Below are positions 1 to 8,058 of a DNA stretch of 64,000 bases, one piece after another (the stretch's first letter is position 1; every line of letters starts with the position of its first letter). Below the pieces are notes generated by a model. That model saw only the letters and a program-made list of their open reading frames with translations, was not told where the DNA came from and made no database searches. The position numbers and the translations under genes were made by a program. The stretch is from Pseudomonadota bacterium (lineage in GTDB: Bacteria; Pseudomonadota; Alphaproteobacteria; UBA2136; JASBTF01): positions 299,218-363,217 of the forward strand of contig JASBTF010000002.1 in NCBI GenBank assembly GCA_030148545.1, given 5' to 3'.

Positions 1-1
1 G

Positions 2-985
2 CCACAATTTACCCTGTCTGAAATGCTGGAAGCTGGTGTTCACTTTGGTCACCGTACTTTCCGCTGGAACCCAAAAATGGGCCCGTACATTTACGGTAGC
101 CGTAACGGCATCCACATTCTGGATCTAGAACAAACTGTACCGTTGATGTACCAAGCGCTGGGCGTTATCCGTAACACCGTTGCACGTAATGGCCGCGTAC
201 TATTTGTTGGTACCAAGCGCCAAGCTCAAAGCATTGTTGCCGAAGCTGCTGAGCGTTGCGGTATGTACTACGTAAACCACCGTTGGTTGGGTGGTACAGT
301 TACTAACTGGAAAACCATTAGTAAGTCTATTAAGCGCCTGAAAGAGCTAGAGCAACAATTTGCCGAAGCTGCTCAACAGAATGAAGAGTACGAGAAGCTA
401 GTAGCCGCTGCCGAAAGCGATGAGGAAAAAGCACTTGTACCTAAGCCAAACAACCGCATGAGCCAGCTCACTAAGAAAGAGCGTCTGATGCAGCAGCGTG
501 AATTCCAAAAGCTGCAAACTGTGTTGGGTGGTATTAAGGACATGGGTGGTATCCCTGACCTGATTATTGTTATGGATGCTAAAACCGAGCGTATTGCAAT
601 TAACGAAGCAAACAACATGGGTATTCCAGTAATCTCCATCGTTGATACTAACGTAAACCCAGATGGTATTACGTATGTAATTCCAGGTAACGATGATGCA
701 AGCCGTGCGCTACGCCTATACACCGGCCTGTTCTCCGATGCAGTGCTAGAAGGTATTGCACAGCAAGTATCTCGTGCCGAGTCCCCAGCTGCTATGCCAA
801 AAATGGCTGCCAAAGGTAGCGATGCATCACAGCGTGAGACCAAGGTAAAGCTATCTCCAAAGGCTGAAGCTGCAGCAAAAGCTGCCGAAGCAGAAGCTAA
901 AGCAGATGCTGAAACCAAGGCAGAAGAAAGCGCAACACCAGCGCCAGAAGCAAAAGCTGAAGAAACAGCTGCTGCCACTGCCTAA
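2..985 (+). CDS. rpsB: 30S ribosomal protein S2, 5' end missing
   Basis: S2 of the small ribosomal subunit. The frame is open to the window edge ([17 protein letters not shown] before and after the first in-window ATG at 23). Since family members start a few residues before this motif, the true start lies outside the window. Recognisable S2 blocks are [21 protein letters not shown] and [11 protein letters not shown]. Two oddities are visible: about 35 extra residues in the coiled-coil arm (around [22 protein letters not shown]), and an Ala/Glu/Lys-rich tail of about 60 residues after the core. tsf, the usual next gene, is absent and a terminator follows. Confidence 0.97.
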   Translation, partial: PQFTLSEMLEAGVHFGHRTFRWNPKMGPYIYGSRNGIHILDLEQTVPLMYQALGVIRNTVARNGRVLFVGTKRQAQSIVAEAAERCGMYYVNHRWLGGTVTNWKTISKSIKRLKELEQQFAEAAQQNEEYEKLVAAAESDEEKALVPKPNNRMSQLTKKERLMQQREFQKLQTVLGGIKDMGGIPDLIIVMDAKTERIAINEANNMGIPVISIVDTNVNPDGITYVIPGNDDASRALRLYTGLFSDAVLEGIAQQVSRAESPAAMPKMAAKGSDASQRETKVKLSPKAEAAAKAAEAEAKADAETKAEESATPAPEAKAEETAAATA

Positions 986-1003
986 GCAAGCACAAGCTTA
1001 CTT

Positions 1004-1037
1004 AAATCCCCCTGCACACCGCAGGGGGATTTTTTTA
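1004..1037 (+). terminator. rho-independent terminator of rpsB
   Basis: GC-rich hairpin ATCCCCCTGC / GCAGGGGGAT followed by a run of T, 19 nt after the rpsB stop. It ends the transcript before the tRNA genes. Confidence 0.93.
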
Positions 1038-1085
1038 TGTATTTACAAAGCGTAAAGAATCGGCTAATTAACTCCCCGTTCCTGT

Positions 1086-1161
1086 GGCGGGCGTAGCTCA
1101 GTGGTAGAGCATCAGGTTGTGGCTCTGAGGGTCGGGGGTTCAATTCCCCTCGTCCGCCCCA
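1086..1161 (+). tRNA. tRNA-His (GTG)
   Basis: Full cloverleaf. The acceptor stem is GCGGGCG / CGTCCGC, the anticodon loop is TTGTGGC with anticodon GTG, and the T loop is TTCAATT. CCA is encoded. An extra G at -1 (base 1086) faces C73, the usual bacterial His identity pair. Many alphaproteobacteria (Rhizobiales, Rhodobacterales, Caulobacterales) have lost this pair, so its presence is a useful phylogenetic hint. Confidence 0.97.
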
Positions 1162-1192
1162 TTATTACTAAATTGAGCAATTTAGTAATAAT
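1161..1192. repeat. perfect 15-bp inverted repeat after tRNA-His
   Basis: ATTATTACTAAATTG and its exact complement are separated by only two bases (AG). It starts on the last A of the tRNA CCA end. It is AT-rich and has no T tract, so it is more likely a processing hairpin or an inserted palindrome than a classic terminator. Confidence 0.8.
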
Positions 1193-1207
1193 GGGTAGTT
1201 TAGGAAC

Positions 1208-1288
1208 AGCTACATGGTCGGCAAAGCCGCCATGTGCTGCCAAGGGCACCTTGAAACCGCGGCAACCTCGTTGCACTCGGGATGCCGA
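1208..1288 (-). repeat. family-1 hairpin element, copy A
   Basis: Minus-strand copy of the dispersed element described in the findings. Read on the minus strand it has an outer stem CGGCA/TGCCG, a middle hairpin CAAGG-tgc-CCTTG and a last hairpin ACATGGCGGC-TTT-GCCGACCATGT. It lies between the two tRNA genes. Confidence 0.75.
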
Positions 1289-1379
1289 CAGCAATTCTCA
1301 GCCAAAAAGTAATAATTTTGCTTGACCCAAAGCGCGCCTATCGTTAAAAACGCCTGCACGTTACGTGTAACAACCGTAT

Positions 1380-1456
1380 GGATCTGTAGCTCAGCTGGTT
1401 AGAGCACTGTGTTGATAACGCAGGGGTCGTAGGTTCAAGTCCTACCAGATCCACCA
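1380..1456 (+). tRNA. tRNA-Ile (GAT)
   Basis: Acceptor stem GGATCTG / CAGATCC, D arm GCTC..GAGC, anticodon loop TTGATAA with GAT, T arm AGGTTCAAGTCCT, A73 and encoded CCA. It stands alone, not in an rRNA operon within this window. Confidence 0.97.
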
Positions 1457-1459
1457 TTT

Positions 1460-1486
1460 AAAAATCGCCCGGGGGGCGTTTTTTTA
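1460..1486. terminator. terminator between tRNA-Ile and rlmH
   Basis: Short GC hairpin CGCCC-GGG-GGGCG with A residues on the left and seven T on the right. It can stop transcription from both the tRNA (plus) and rlmH (minus), whose stop codon overlaps it. Confidence 0.75.
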
Positions 1487-1930
1487 TGTTCGGTGGTAGG
1501 GGTGGTTGTTAAGAATTGTGGCGGCACGGTAGAGCTGTTCCAGCAGAAAAACCTTTGCTAAACGGTGAGGGAGGGTAAGCTTGGAGAGTGCCCACAGCTT
1601 ATTTGCGTGTTCTTTTACCGCGGGTGCCAGGCCATCGGTGCCACCAATCAGAATAGCGAGCGTGCCTACACCAGTATTTTGCCATTTTTCCAATTTTTGC
1701 GAGAGTTCAACGGTGGTAAATAATTCACCACGCTCATCCATAACTACAACAGTAGCGCCATTGGCTATAGCAGCCAGCTGTGTTTTACCTTCCTGGTTTT
1801 TGCTATCAGCGGGTTTGAGGTCAACCACAGTGGTGGGAAAATACGGTTGAAGGCGCTTGAGGTATTCCTCTGCCAGCGCTGCCATGTGTGCATCACGCCC
1901 GCGGTCCACCGCAATAATTTGAATTTTCAT
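1484..1930 (-). CDS. rlmH: 23S rRNA pseudouridine-1915 N3-methyltransferase
   Basis: SPOUT-class methyltransferase that uses SAM to methylate pseudouridine 1915 in helix 69 of 23S rRNA on the assembled 70S ribosome. At 148 residues it is slightly shorter than the E. coli protein. The signature blocks are present: an LIGGTDGL segment (SAM-binding knot), ALSKLTLPH, and the C-terminal LLEQLYRAATILNNHPYHR. It is encoded downstream of rsfS on the same strand (about 60 nt gap), the conserved rsfS-rlmH order of many bacteria. Confidence 0.96.
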   Translation of the reverse strand: MKIQIIAVDRGRDAHMAALAEEYLKRLQPYFPTTVVDLKPADSKNQEGKTQLAAIANGATVVVMDERGELFTTVELSQKLEKWQNTGVGTLAILIGGTDGLAPAVKEHANKLWALSKLTLPHRLAKVFLLEQLYRAATILNNHPYHRT

Positions 1931-1990
1931 AAGTAAGCTATAGCAGGCTGTGCAGAGCCAAGTAAAGGTCAGCTGTGCTGCTATTAATAA

Positions 1991-2419
1991 TTAACTAGCA
2001 AGTTTGTCAGGAGTCTCGCTGTCGTAAATGATACTTTCATCCTGCCAGCCAGCGTCATCACTCCATAGCTTTTCAAGGTTATAGAGCTCGCGTGCACCGT
2101 TACAGAAAATATGCACCACCACATCACTCGCATCCACTACTAGCCAGTCGCTACCTTGCTCACCTTGTATGGTTACCGTAAGGCCTAGCTGCTGTAGCGC
2201 ATCAAACGCTATTTTAGCTAAAGCTTGGGCATGTGTAGTACTTGTAGCCGTTGCGACCACAAAAGCGTCAGCAAAAACGGTTTTCTGAGTGAGGTTGATG
2301 ATATTAACTGCGTCGGCCTTTTTATCTTCCAGCGCGCGCGCAGCGAGGGTTGAGGCACTAAAGTCTCGTGCCGTATTGATGTTAATAGGTTTTTGGTCGT
2401 TACGGTATTTTACAGTCAC
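1991..2419 (-). CDS. rsfS: ribosome silencing factor RsfS (Iojap/YbeB family)
   Basis: Binds L14 on the 50S subunit and blocks joining to 30S in poor growth conditions. At 142 residues it is somewhat longer than E. coli RsfS (105) because of an N-terminal lead and a C-terminal tail. Family motifs are ALEDKKADAVNIINL, FADAFVVATATSTTHAQALA and DWLVVDASDVVVHIFCNGARELYNLEKLW. It is followed by rlmH. The start chosen follows a purine-rich GGAGG (on the minus strand, about 10 nt upstream). Confidence 0.96.
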   Translation of the reverse strand: MTVKYRNDQKPININTARDFSASTLAARALEDKKADAVNIINLTQKTVFADAFVVATATSTTHAQALAKIAFDALQQLGLTVTIQGEQGSDWLVVDASDVVVHIFCNGARELYNLEKLWSDDAGWQDESIIYDSETPDKLAS

Positions 2420-2768
2420 GCCTCCTCTAACTCCTTATGTTGGGTCATATTAATCCTGTCCTACACTGTATGCTATGCATAAAACGCGCCAATTTCTGCC
2501 GTTTTTGGCATGTAAGGTGTGCTTTTATACTGTTTTGGTTCAGGAAATCAAGGACTGAGACACCACCCTGTCGGTCAATTTGTGGCCGATTTGGTTGTGC
2601 AACTAAAGTTATATTCAGCACCATATATAGTTATTGTTAGGGGTTTAAATAGCAATTACAAGTATAAATGAGCTTCAAACTACATCCTTTTTAACCACTG
2701 TGTACAAAAAGTAACAGTGTTATTTAATAATGTTTATTTATGCCATTATTTGTTTAGTATGAAAGCAT
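2420..2768. other. intergenic region between rsfS and the TPR-SGNH gene
   Basis: 349 nt between divergent genes, becoming very AT-rich toward its right end. It must hold promoters for both sides. I find no convincing -35/-10 pair, RNA or repeat. The 67-codon ORF at 2437 resembles no protein and has no ribosome site. Confidence 0.5.
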
Positions 2769-4172
2769 ATGAAACCTAAAACGTACGACAAGCTGAATAG
2801 TCTGTTTCACAATAAGCAGTATAATGAGCTTTTAGGCCAGTGGGACTCATTATCAAAGAGCGAGCAGCAAGGCAAAGAAGAGCAAAATTTATATGCAGCT
2901 ACTTTGCTTATGGTTGGTGACTATGCTAATGCACTGAAAATTTTAGAGCCTTTGGCCGAGGTATATTCAGAAGATGTTCTGGTTCTTTCAAATTTAGCTC
3001 AGGTCTTTCATGGGCTAGACAATATCGACCAAACGCTTTCTATACTAGGGAAAGTTCTTTACCTTGACCCTACCCATGAAAGCTCTTTGCAACTTTATGT
3101 GGCAATACTCATAAAGTTAGGCAGGGTTAATGAGGCGGGACAGCTCTTGCAAAGAAGTATTCAAGCTTTACCTCATTCAGTAATGATTCAGTATAATATG
3201 TCCTTACTGTATTTTAACTTACTCGCGCCTCAGCGTTGGCCGCAGGCATTTGAACTTGTAGCAAGCCCGGGTCAGTTAAGTATATTCCAGCATATTATTC
3301 ATTGCCAACATCAGCTCATTGCTGCATGGGTTGTTCGCGCAGATTTAAAAGAAATTAAGCAAGCTCTGAGTAGTTTGGAGCGAGTGCTGAATCTGGCTGA
3401 GTCATCTGATGAAGTAAGGGAGCAGTTCGCGTTGTCGAAGGATCATCAAGTCACCATAAACTCTGCAAAATCCTATGCTAAAATGTTTCGTCTTTTACTT
3501 GAGCGAGAGCAATGGCCGTTATCTAAAGATGATAAAATTGCTCAGCTATATTTAATTGGAGATAGCCACTCATTGCCAGCGCATGGCCAGAAAGTAAGTT
3601 GGCAAAATAAGCCTTATCAATTAAATACTCTTCCTGTAGTGGGGCTCAAGCTGCATCATATTAAGCCTGACCGAGGTTCATTGCAATATAGCTCTCTGTT
3701 AGCCCGAATAAGTCAAATCCCCAAAAATGTACCTGTTGTATTTTCAGCTGGTGAAATTGATTGCCGTATTCAGCGTGGTATTTGGAGTTATGCCGAAAAG
3801 TCGGGGCGTTCACTAGCACAAGTGATACAAGATACTGTAGAGCCAGCTGTAGTAATGCTGCGCCAACTGGTTGGTGATAGGCCAGCAGCACTATGCGGTG
3901 TTCCAGCGTTAACAAACATTGTTTTTCAAAAGAAAGGTGGAGGAGAAATTACCCCTAAAGATGTGCAGGATAAGTTTGCTAAATTTGTCTATCAGTTTAA
4001 TTTAATTTATCGAGCGGAGGCTCATAAGCACGGTTTTAGCTTTATTGACTTACATGCAGCCACACGAGGAAAGGGCTATTATCATAATGAGCGTGAAACG
4101 CTTGATGGCCGACATTACGATGCAAGTTTTTTACCTGAAATGATTCGTGATTATTGTAGTGACGTAAAGTAG
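2769..4172 (+). CDS. TPR protein with C-terminal SGNH-hydrolase-like domain, next to flagellin
   Basis: 467 residues. The first 200 or so form helical tetratricopeptide-like repeats (for example EQNLYAATLLMVGDYANALKI, LGRVNEAGQLLQRSIQALP). From about residue 255 the chain resembles the SGNH/GDSL fold: block I is YLIGDSHSLPAHG, a later block is SAGEIDCR, and a C-terminal D-x-x-H is DGRH. These would provide the catalytic Ser, Asp and His. No signal peptide or membrane segment is seen, so it is probably cytoplasmic. It converges on the flagellin gene with one shared terminator. A role in acylating, deacylating or glycosylating flagellin is inferred from position and fold only. Its base composition is AT-richer than its neighbours, which could mean acquisition. 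Confidence 0.7.
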   Translation: MKPKTYDKLNSLFHNKQYNELLGQWDSLSKSEQQGKEEQNLYAATLLMVGDYANALKILEPLAEVYSEDVLVLSNLAQVFHGLDNIDQTLSILGKVLYLDPTHESSLQLYVAILIKLGRVNEAGQLLQRSIQALPHSVMIQYNMSLLYFNLLAPQRWPQAFELVASPGQLSIFQHIIHCQHQLIAAWVVRADLKEIKQALSSLERVLNLAESSDEVREQFALSKDHQVTINSAKSYAKMFRLLLEREQWPLSKDDKIAQLYLIGDSHSLPAHGQKVSWQNKPYQLNTLPVVGLKLHHIKPDRGSLQYSSLLARISQIPKNVPVVFSAGEIDCRIQRGIWSYAEKSGRSLAQVIQDTVEPAVVMLRQLVGDRPAALCGVPALTNIVFQKKGGGEITPKDVQDKFAKFVYQFNLIYRAEAHKHGFSFIDLHAATRGKGYYHNERETLDGRHYDASFLPEMIRDYCSDVK

Positions 4173-4184
4173 TCAAATGTGAAA

Positions 4185-4216
4185 CCAAAAAAAAGCGCCG
4201 AAGCGCTTTTTTTTGG
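4185..4216. terminator. bidirectional terminator
   Basis: Perfect palindrome CCAAAAAAAAGCGC-CGAA-GCGCTTTTTTTTGG. It gives a T tract on each strand and serves both the TPR-SGNH gene and the converging flagellin gene. Confidence 0.95.
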
Positions 4217-4253
4217 TTGTCGTAATTTGCTCGCGTTTAAAACGCGTCGCTAA

Positions 4254-6167
4254 TTACTGGAGCAGACGGAGCAGCAATGATGGCTGCTGGTTCGCCTGAG
4301 CCAGCATAGAAATACCGGCTTGCAGCAGTACCTGCTGGCTGGTGAACTTGGTCATTTCCATAGAAACGTCCGCATCCATCAGCTGAGAACGCGCTGCCTC
4401 AGAGTTTTCAATCGCTACACTCAAGTTAGCACTCGCAAAGTCGAGTCGTGATTGAGCCGCACCAACAGACGCACGAGCGTTGTTCAGTGTGGTAATCGCG
4501 CCGTCAACTGCGGTCATTGCAGCGTTAGCGTTTGTAGCATCACTACCCGTCAGCACAATACCTGTACCCACGCCTAGAGAGTCACGGTCAACCGCGCTCA
4601 CGCTAATGGTTAGGTCATCGTTAGCTGATGTGGTACCGGTACCAACTTTAAAGGTAAAGCTAGTAGAGCTACCGCTAATGGCTTCTGCACCAACAAGTTG
4701 GCCCAGCTCATCAAGCTCAATGCTTAGTGAGTCATCGTTAGCGAACACAGAAGTTACATTGAACTCAAATACCAACTGGTTACCGTTAGCATCTTCCAAT
4801 GTAGCGGTTTTTGTACCAGTGCTGGTCAAGTCAATGTTAGCACCTGCAGTGTTTGTGCTGAAGGCTGTACCATTCAATGTAACACTACCTACAGCAGCGT
4901 TAGCAGCAGTCATGTCGAATGCAATGGTCGCATCATCAATGTCACCAAAGTCGAATGGGTTGGTGCCGTCGATGGTTACGCTCTTCAGGTCAATGCTAGA
5001 AGCTTCAATTGCTGGTGTACGTGCAGCAACTGGAGTGATGGTCAAGGTGTCCCCATTTTCCAGGCCAGCTGTACCTACAGTGGTTTGCAGCGTAAAGCTG
5101 TTCCCTTCGCCATCGGTAAAGGTAAAAGTGTCTGTACCAGTGTCACTCAGGTCTTGAGCATCAGAGGTAAAGGTAACCCCACCAATAGTTACCACAGCAG
5201 TTACAGAAGCTGCAGTGTTAACTTCACCGTCACCGTCACCATCATCGAAGCGGATGGTTTGACCAGCCAGTTGTGAAATCAGCAAGCTGTTATTGTTGCT
5301 ATCGAATGAAGAACCAGTAACACTGGCAGCAACAGTTACACTGTCAGTACCACCACCGGTTTCCTCAGTAAAGGTGATTTCAGAAGCACCAATGGTAAAG
5401 CCTGTTGCCGCATCTACGTCAACACTGGCTACGTTACTGCCAGAAATATTAGCAGTTTTGTCGAAAGCATCGTTCAGTACAATTTCAACACCGATGTCGT
5501 TGAAGTTAACAGTTTGGGTTGCACCTGCAGAAATAGCAGTAGCACCAACTGAAACAGCTTCTTCATCTTCTGTCTCTAGGTTGCGTACAGTCATCACGTC
5601 AGTTGCCTGATCGTAGCTGATCTGAATCGCACCGTCACCGAAGCTGTCACCGAAGTTGATGGAGGTGAAACCTGCACCAATTAGGTTGTCAGCATCGCCA
5701 GAAGCAGCAGCGTTGATGTCGTTAATGTTTGTACCGGTGGAGGTAGAACCGTTAATCAGTGCGTTACCGTTAAACTCGGTGTCAGCAGCAATACGGTCAA
5801 TTTCCTGAGCCAAGGCTTGGAATTCCGTGTTCAGTGTAGAACGCTCAGAGCTGGACAGCTGACCAGAAGCGGCCTGTACAGCCAAAGACTTCATACGTGT
5901 CAAAACGTCACCAACCTGAGACATCGCACCATCTGCAATTTGCAGAAGTGAACCAGCCTGACCGGCGTTAAGTTGTGCCTGCTGCAGACCTGCAACTTCG
6001 GAGCGTAGACGAGAACCAATAGCCAACGCAGCTGCGTCGTCTTTAGCCTGTACAATACGCTGACCAGATGAAATCTTTGCCAGAGCACTAGCAGACCCTA
6101 CAGATGAACCACTCAAGAAACGTTGAGCCGTCATCGCAGAGATGTTTGTATTAATGGATAGACCCAT
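4254..6167 (-). CDS. fliC: flagellin with a large variable domain
   Basis: Filament subunit exported by the flagellar type III system. The conserved N-terminal D0/D1 region (about residues 1-140, MGLSINTNISAMTAQRFL... and QEIDRIAADTEFNG) and C-terminal D1/D0 region (about 550-637, ending AGISMLAQANQQPSLLLRLLQ) frame roughly 400 residues of Thr/Ala/Asp-rich beta sequence. At 637 residues it is much longer than the alphaproteobacterial norm (about 270-400) and closer to enteric-type flagellins with D2/D3 domains. Related-looking phrases recur in the insert (GVTFTSDAQDLSDTGTDTFTF, GTAFSTNTAGANIDLTSTGT), suggesting repeated units. A GEVN-preceding run DDGDGDG could bind Ca2+. It is transcribed alone, away from fliF. 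Confidence 0.95.
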   Translation of the reverse strand: MGLSINTNISAMTAQRFLSGSSVGSASALAKISSGQRIVQAKDDAAALAIGSRLRSEVAGLQQAQLNAGQAGSLLQIADGAMSQVGDVLTRMKSLAVQAASGQLSSSERSTLNTEFQALAQEIDRIAADTEFNGNALINGSTSTGTNINDINAAASGDADNLIGAGFTSINFGDSFGDGAIQISYDQATDVMTVRNLETEDEEAVSVGATAISAGATQTVNFNDIGVEIVLNDAFDKTANISGSNVASVDVDAATGFTIGASEITFTEETGGGTDSVTVAASVTGSSFDSNNNSLLISQLAGQTIRFDDGDGDGEVNTAASVTAVVTIGGVTFTSDAQDLSDTGTDTFTFTDGEGNSFTLQTTVGTAGLENGDTLTITPVAARTPAIEASSIDLKSVTIDGTNPFDFGDIDDATIAFDMTAANAAVGSVTLNGTAFSTNTAGANIDLTSTGTKTATLEDANGNQLVFEFNVTSVFANDDSLSIELDELGQLVGAEAISGSSTSFTFKVGTGTTSANDDLTISVSAVDRDSLGVGTGIVLTGSDATNANAAMTAVDGAITTLNNARASVGAAQSRLDFASANLSVAIENSEAARSQLMDADVSMEMTKFTSQQVLLQAGISMLAQANQQPSLLLRLLQ

Positions 6168-6486
6168 GATGATTTTTCCCTACTTAGGTTTTTTATTAAC
6201 CAGCTACTTGCTGGCATCCTTTGGTAACATGCTAGCAGCATAATTACCGGTCTGCAATACCCAAATGGCAAACAGACGCGTGTTTATAAACCAGCGCATT
6301 AATAATTTGCTGACAACATGTTAAGTGTCTGTATTATAATGGGGAAACATTCCTGACAGGATGCTACTATAGATATAGCTAAATTTATACCTATATATAA
6401 TGAGCTATAACTGCCACACTAGGTTGGCCGAGTTTTTGCAAGGCTATCTTACAACGCTAAAAATATGGTAATAATAAGCGGATATT
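6168..6486. other. divergent control region between flagellin and fliF
   Basis: 319 nt between divergent flagellar genes. It contains several short palindromes (CCAGC-tactt-GCTGG, AACATGTT, ATGCTAGCAGCAT) that may bind a regulator. A weak sigma-70-like pair on the plus strand, CTGACA (6310) and TATAAT (6335) with 19-nt spacing, could serve fliF. I searched for sigma-54 (GG-N10-GC) and sigma-28 (TAAA-N15-GCCGATAA) promoters for flagellin and found no good match. Confidence 0.4.
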
Positions 6487-8055
6487 ATGGAAAATTTAGC
6501 TCAAGTTTTACAAAAAGTCGGTGTCGGTCGGCTCATTGCACTGGCCGGTGGTATTATGGCCATGATCATTCTATTCAGTATGGCTATGCAGCGGGTGAAC
6601 CAGCCTGCATTAGCTTTGCTTTATGGTGGTTTAAACCTAGAAGAAGCTCAACAAATTAGCACCATGCTCGATACAGAGGGTGTTGCGCACGAAATTCGTG
6701 GTGGTGGTGCTGTGTATGTACCATCAGACAAAGTAGGCGAGCTACGCCTGCGCGTTGCTGGTGCTGGTATGGTGGGGAGCAGTGTGCAAGGGTACGAAGT
6801 GTTCGACCAGTCCAGTAGCTTTGGTACAACCAGTTTTGTACAAAACATTAATGCTCGCCGCGCTTTAGAAGGCGAGCTGGCACGTACAATTGCAACTTTG
6901 CCAGCTGTAACAGGTGCTCGTGTACACCTTGTAGTGCCAGAAGGGCGTAGTTTCCGTCGTGAAGCCCAAACATCCAGCGCTGCAGTGGTACTTAACTTGG
7001 GTAGCCGTCAGCTTGGTAAGGAACAAGCCGCCAGCATTGCACAGTTGGTAGCTGCTGCGGTACCTAACCTGAGCACTGCCGACGTGACCATCGCCGATCA
7101 GCGCGGTGCCATGCTCTACAGTGGTGATGACAGTAGCATCGGCATTGCAACCAAGGCCGATGATTTGCGCCGCGCACTAGAGCAAGACTTTGAGCAACGT
7201 ATTGTACGTATGCTGGAACGTATTATGGGTGCCGGTAATGTGGTGGTGCGGGTAAATGCACAGCTCAATACCGAACAGTTAGAAGAAGAAGCTGAAATTT
7301 TTGATCCAGAAGGCCAAGTTGCCCGCTCAACTCAGACTATTGAGCAAACTGGCAGTAGCCGTGACAGTGCCGGTAGTCCGGCAGTAGGTGCTGCTGGTAA
7401 TGCACCAGCCGTGGGTGAAAATGTATTGGCTGGCAGCCAAGCGAATGACAGCCGTACAGAAGAAATTACCAATTACGAAATTACCCGTACCGTACGCCGC
7501 TTAAGCCGTGCTGGCGGTGAGGTAGAAAAACTTTCTGTAGCAGTGTTGTTGCAATCTGCCGCTGGTGGCGATGGTATTAGCGAAAACCAAAAGCAGGAAA
7601 TTGCCCGTTTGGTGCAAACTGCTATTGGCTATAATGCTGAACGTGGCGACACAGTAGAAGTAGTAGACCTTCCATTTGTAACCGAGCCTGCACCAGAAGA
7701 GCAAAGCCCGCCATTGGTAGAAACCTCACAGTTATTAAAACTAGCCGAGTACGCTATTTTGGGTATTGTTGCGCTGCTAGTAGGACTCTTAGTAGTTAAA
7801 CCAGCGTTTGCAGCACTAGGTAGTGCCACAGGCCGTGCAGCACCCGCTGCAGCTGCGGCTGCTGCACCGGCTGCTGCTGCCGCGCCAGGTGGGGTTGCTG
7901 CACCACCAGAGCCACAAGAGGAAATGGTAGATATTTCTAATGTGGAAGGAAGTGTACGTGACTCAGTTGTGAAAAAAGCTGCCGCCGCAGTAGAGCAATA
8001 TCCTGAAGAAAGCGTTGGTGTTGTTCGCGCTTGGATTGCTGAAGGGGAGGGTTAA
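6487..8055 (+). CDS. fliF: flagellar MS-ring protein FliF
   Basis: Builds the inner-membrane MS ring on which the rotor and export gate assemble. 522 residues. TM1 lies at about 16-34 and TM2 at about 415-440 (AILGIVALLVGLLVVKPAFA). Between them are the ring-building motifs, for example VYVPSDKVGELRLRVAGAGM and GARVHLVVPEGRSFRREAQ. The cytoplasmic C-terminus has an Ala/Pro-rich linker followed by VRDSVVKKAAAAVEQYPEESVGVVRAWI, the FliG-binding segment. It is the first gene of fliF-fliG-fliH-fliN-motA, with only 3 nt before fliG. Confidence 0.97.
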   Translation: MENLAQVLQKVGVGRLIALAGGIMAMIILFSMAMQRVNQPALALLYGGLNLEEAQQISTMLDTEGVAHEIRGGGAVYVPSDKVGELRLRVAGAGMVGSSVQGYEVFDQSSSFGTTSFVQNINARRALEGELARTIATLPAVTGARVHLVVPEGRSFRREAQTSSAAVVLNLGSRQLGKEQAASIAQLVAAAVPNLSTADVTIADQRGAMLYSGDDSSIGIATKADDLRRALEQDFEQRIVRMLERIMGAGNVVVRVNAQLNTEQLEEEAEIFDPEGQVARSTQTIEQTGSSRDSAGSPAVGAAGNAPAVGENVLAGSQANDSRTEEITNYEITRTVRRLSRAGGEVEKLSVAVLLQSAAGGDGISENQKQEIARLVQTAIGYNAERGDTVEVVDLPFVTEPAPEEQSPPLVETSQLLKLAEYAILGIVALLVGLLVVKPAFAALGSATGRAAPAAAAAAAPAAAAAPGGVAAPPEPQEEMVDISNVEGSVRDSVVKKAAAAVEQYPEESVGVVRAWIAEGEG

Positions 8056-8058
8056 GAT

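Noticed and set aside
373-978. 201-codon minus-strand ORF inside rpsB
   Set aside because: Antisense shadow of the Ala/Glu-rich 3' half of rpsB; low-complexity Ser/Ala product with no family match.
1101-1325. ORFs over tRNA-His (1101 plus, 1112 minus)
   Set aside because: They run through the tRNA and repeat copy A; no ribosome site.
2437-2640. 67-codon ORF upstream of the TPR-SGNH gene
   Set aside because: No ribosome site, Cys/Trp/Phe-rich random composition, no recognisable protein.
6168-6486. Sigma-54 or sigma-28 promoter for flagellin
   Set aside because: Nearest candidates have wrong spacing (GG to GC 5 or 11 nt; TAAA to GCC 13 nt), so I do not report one.
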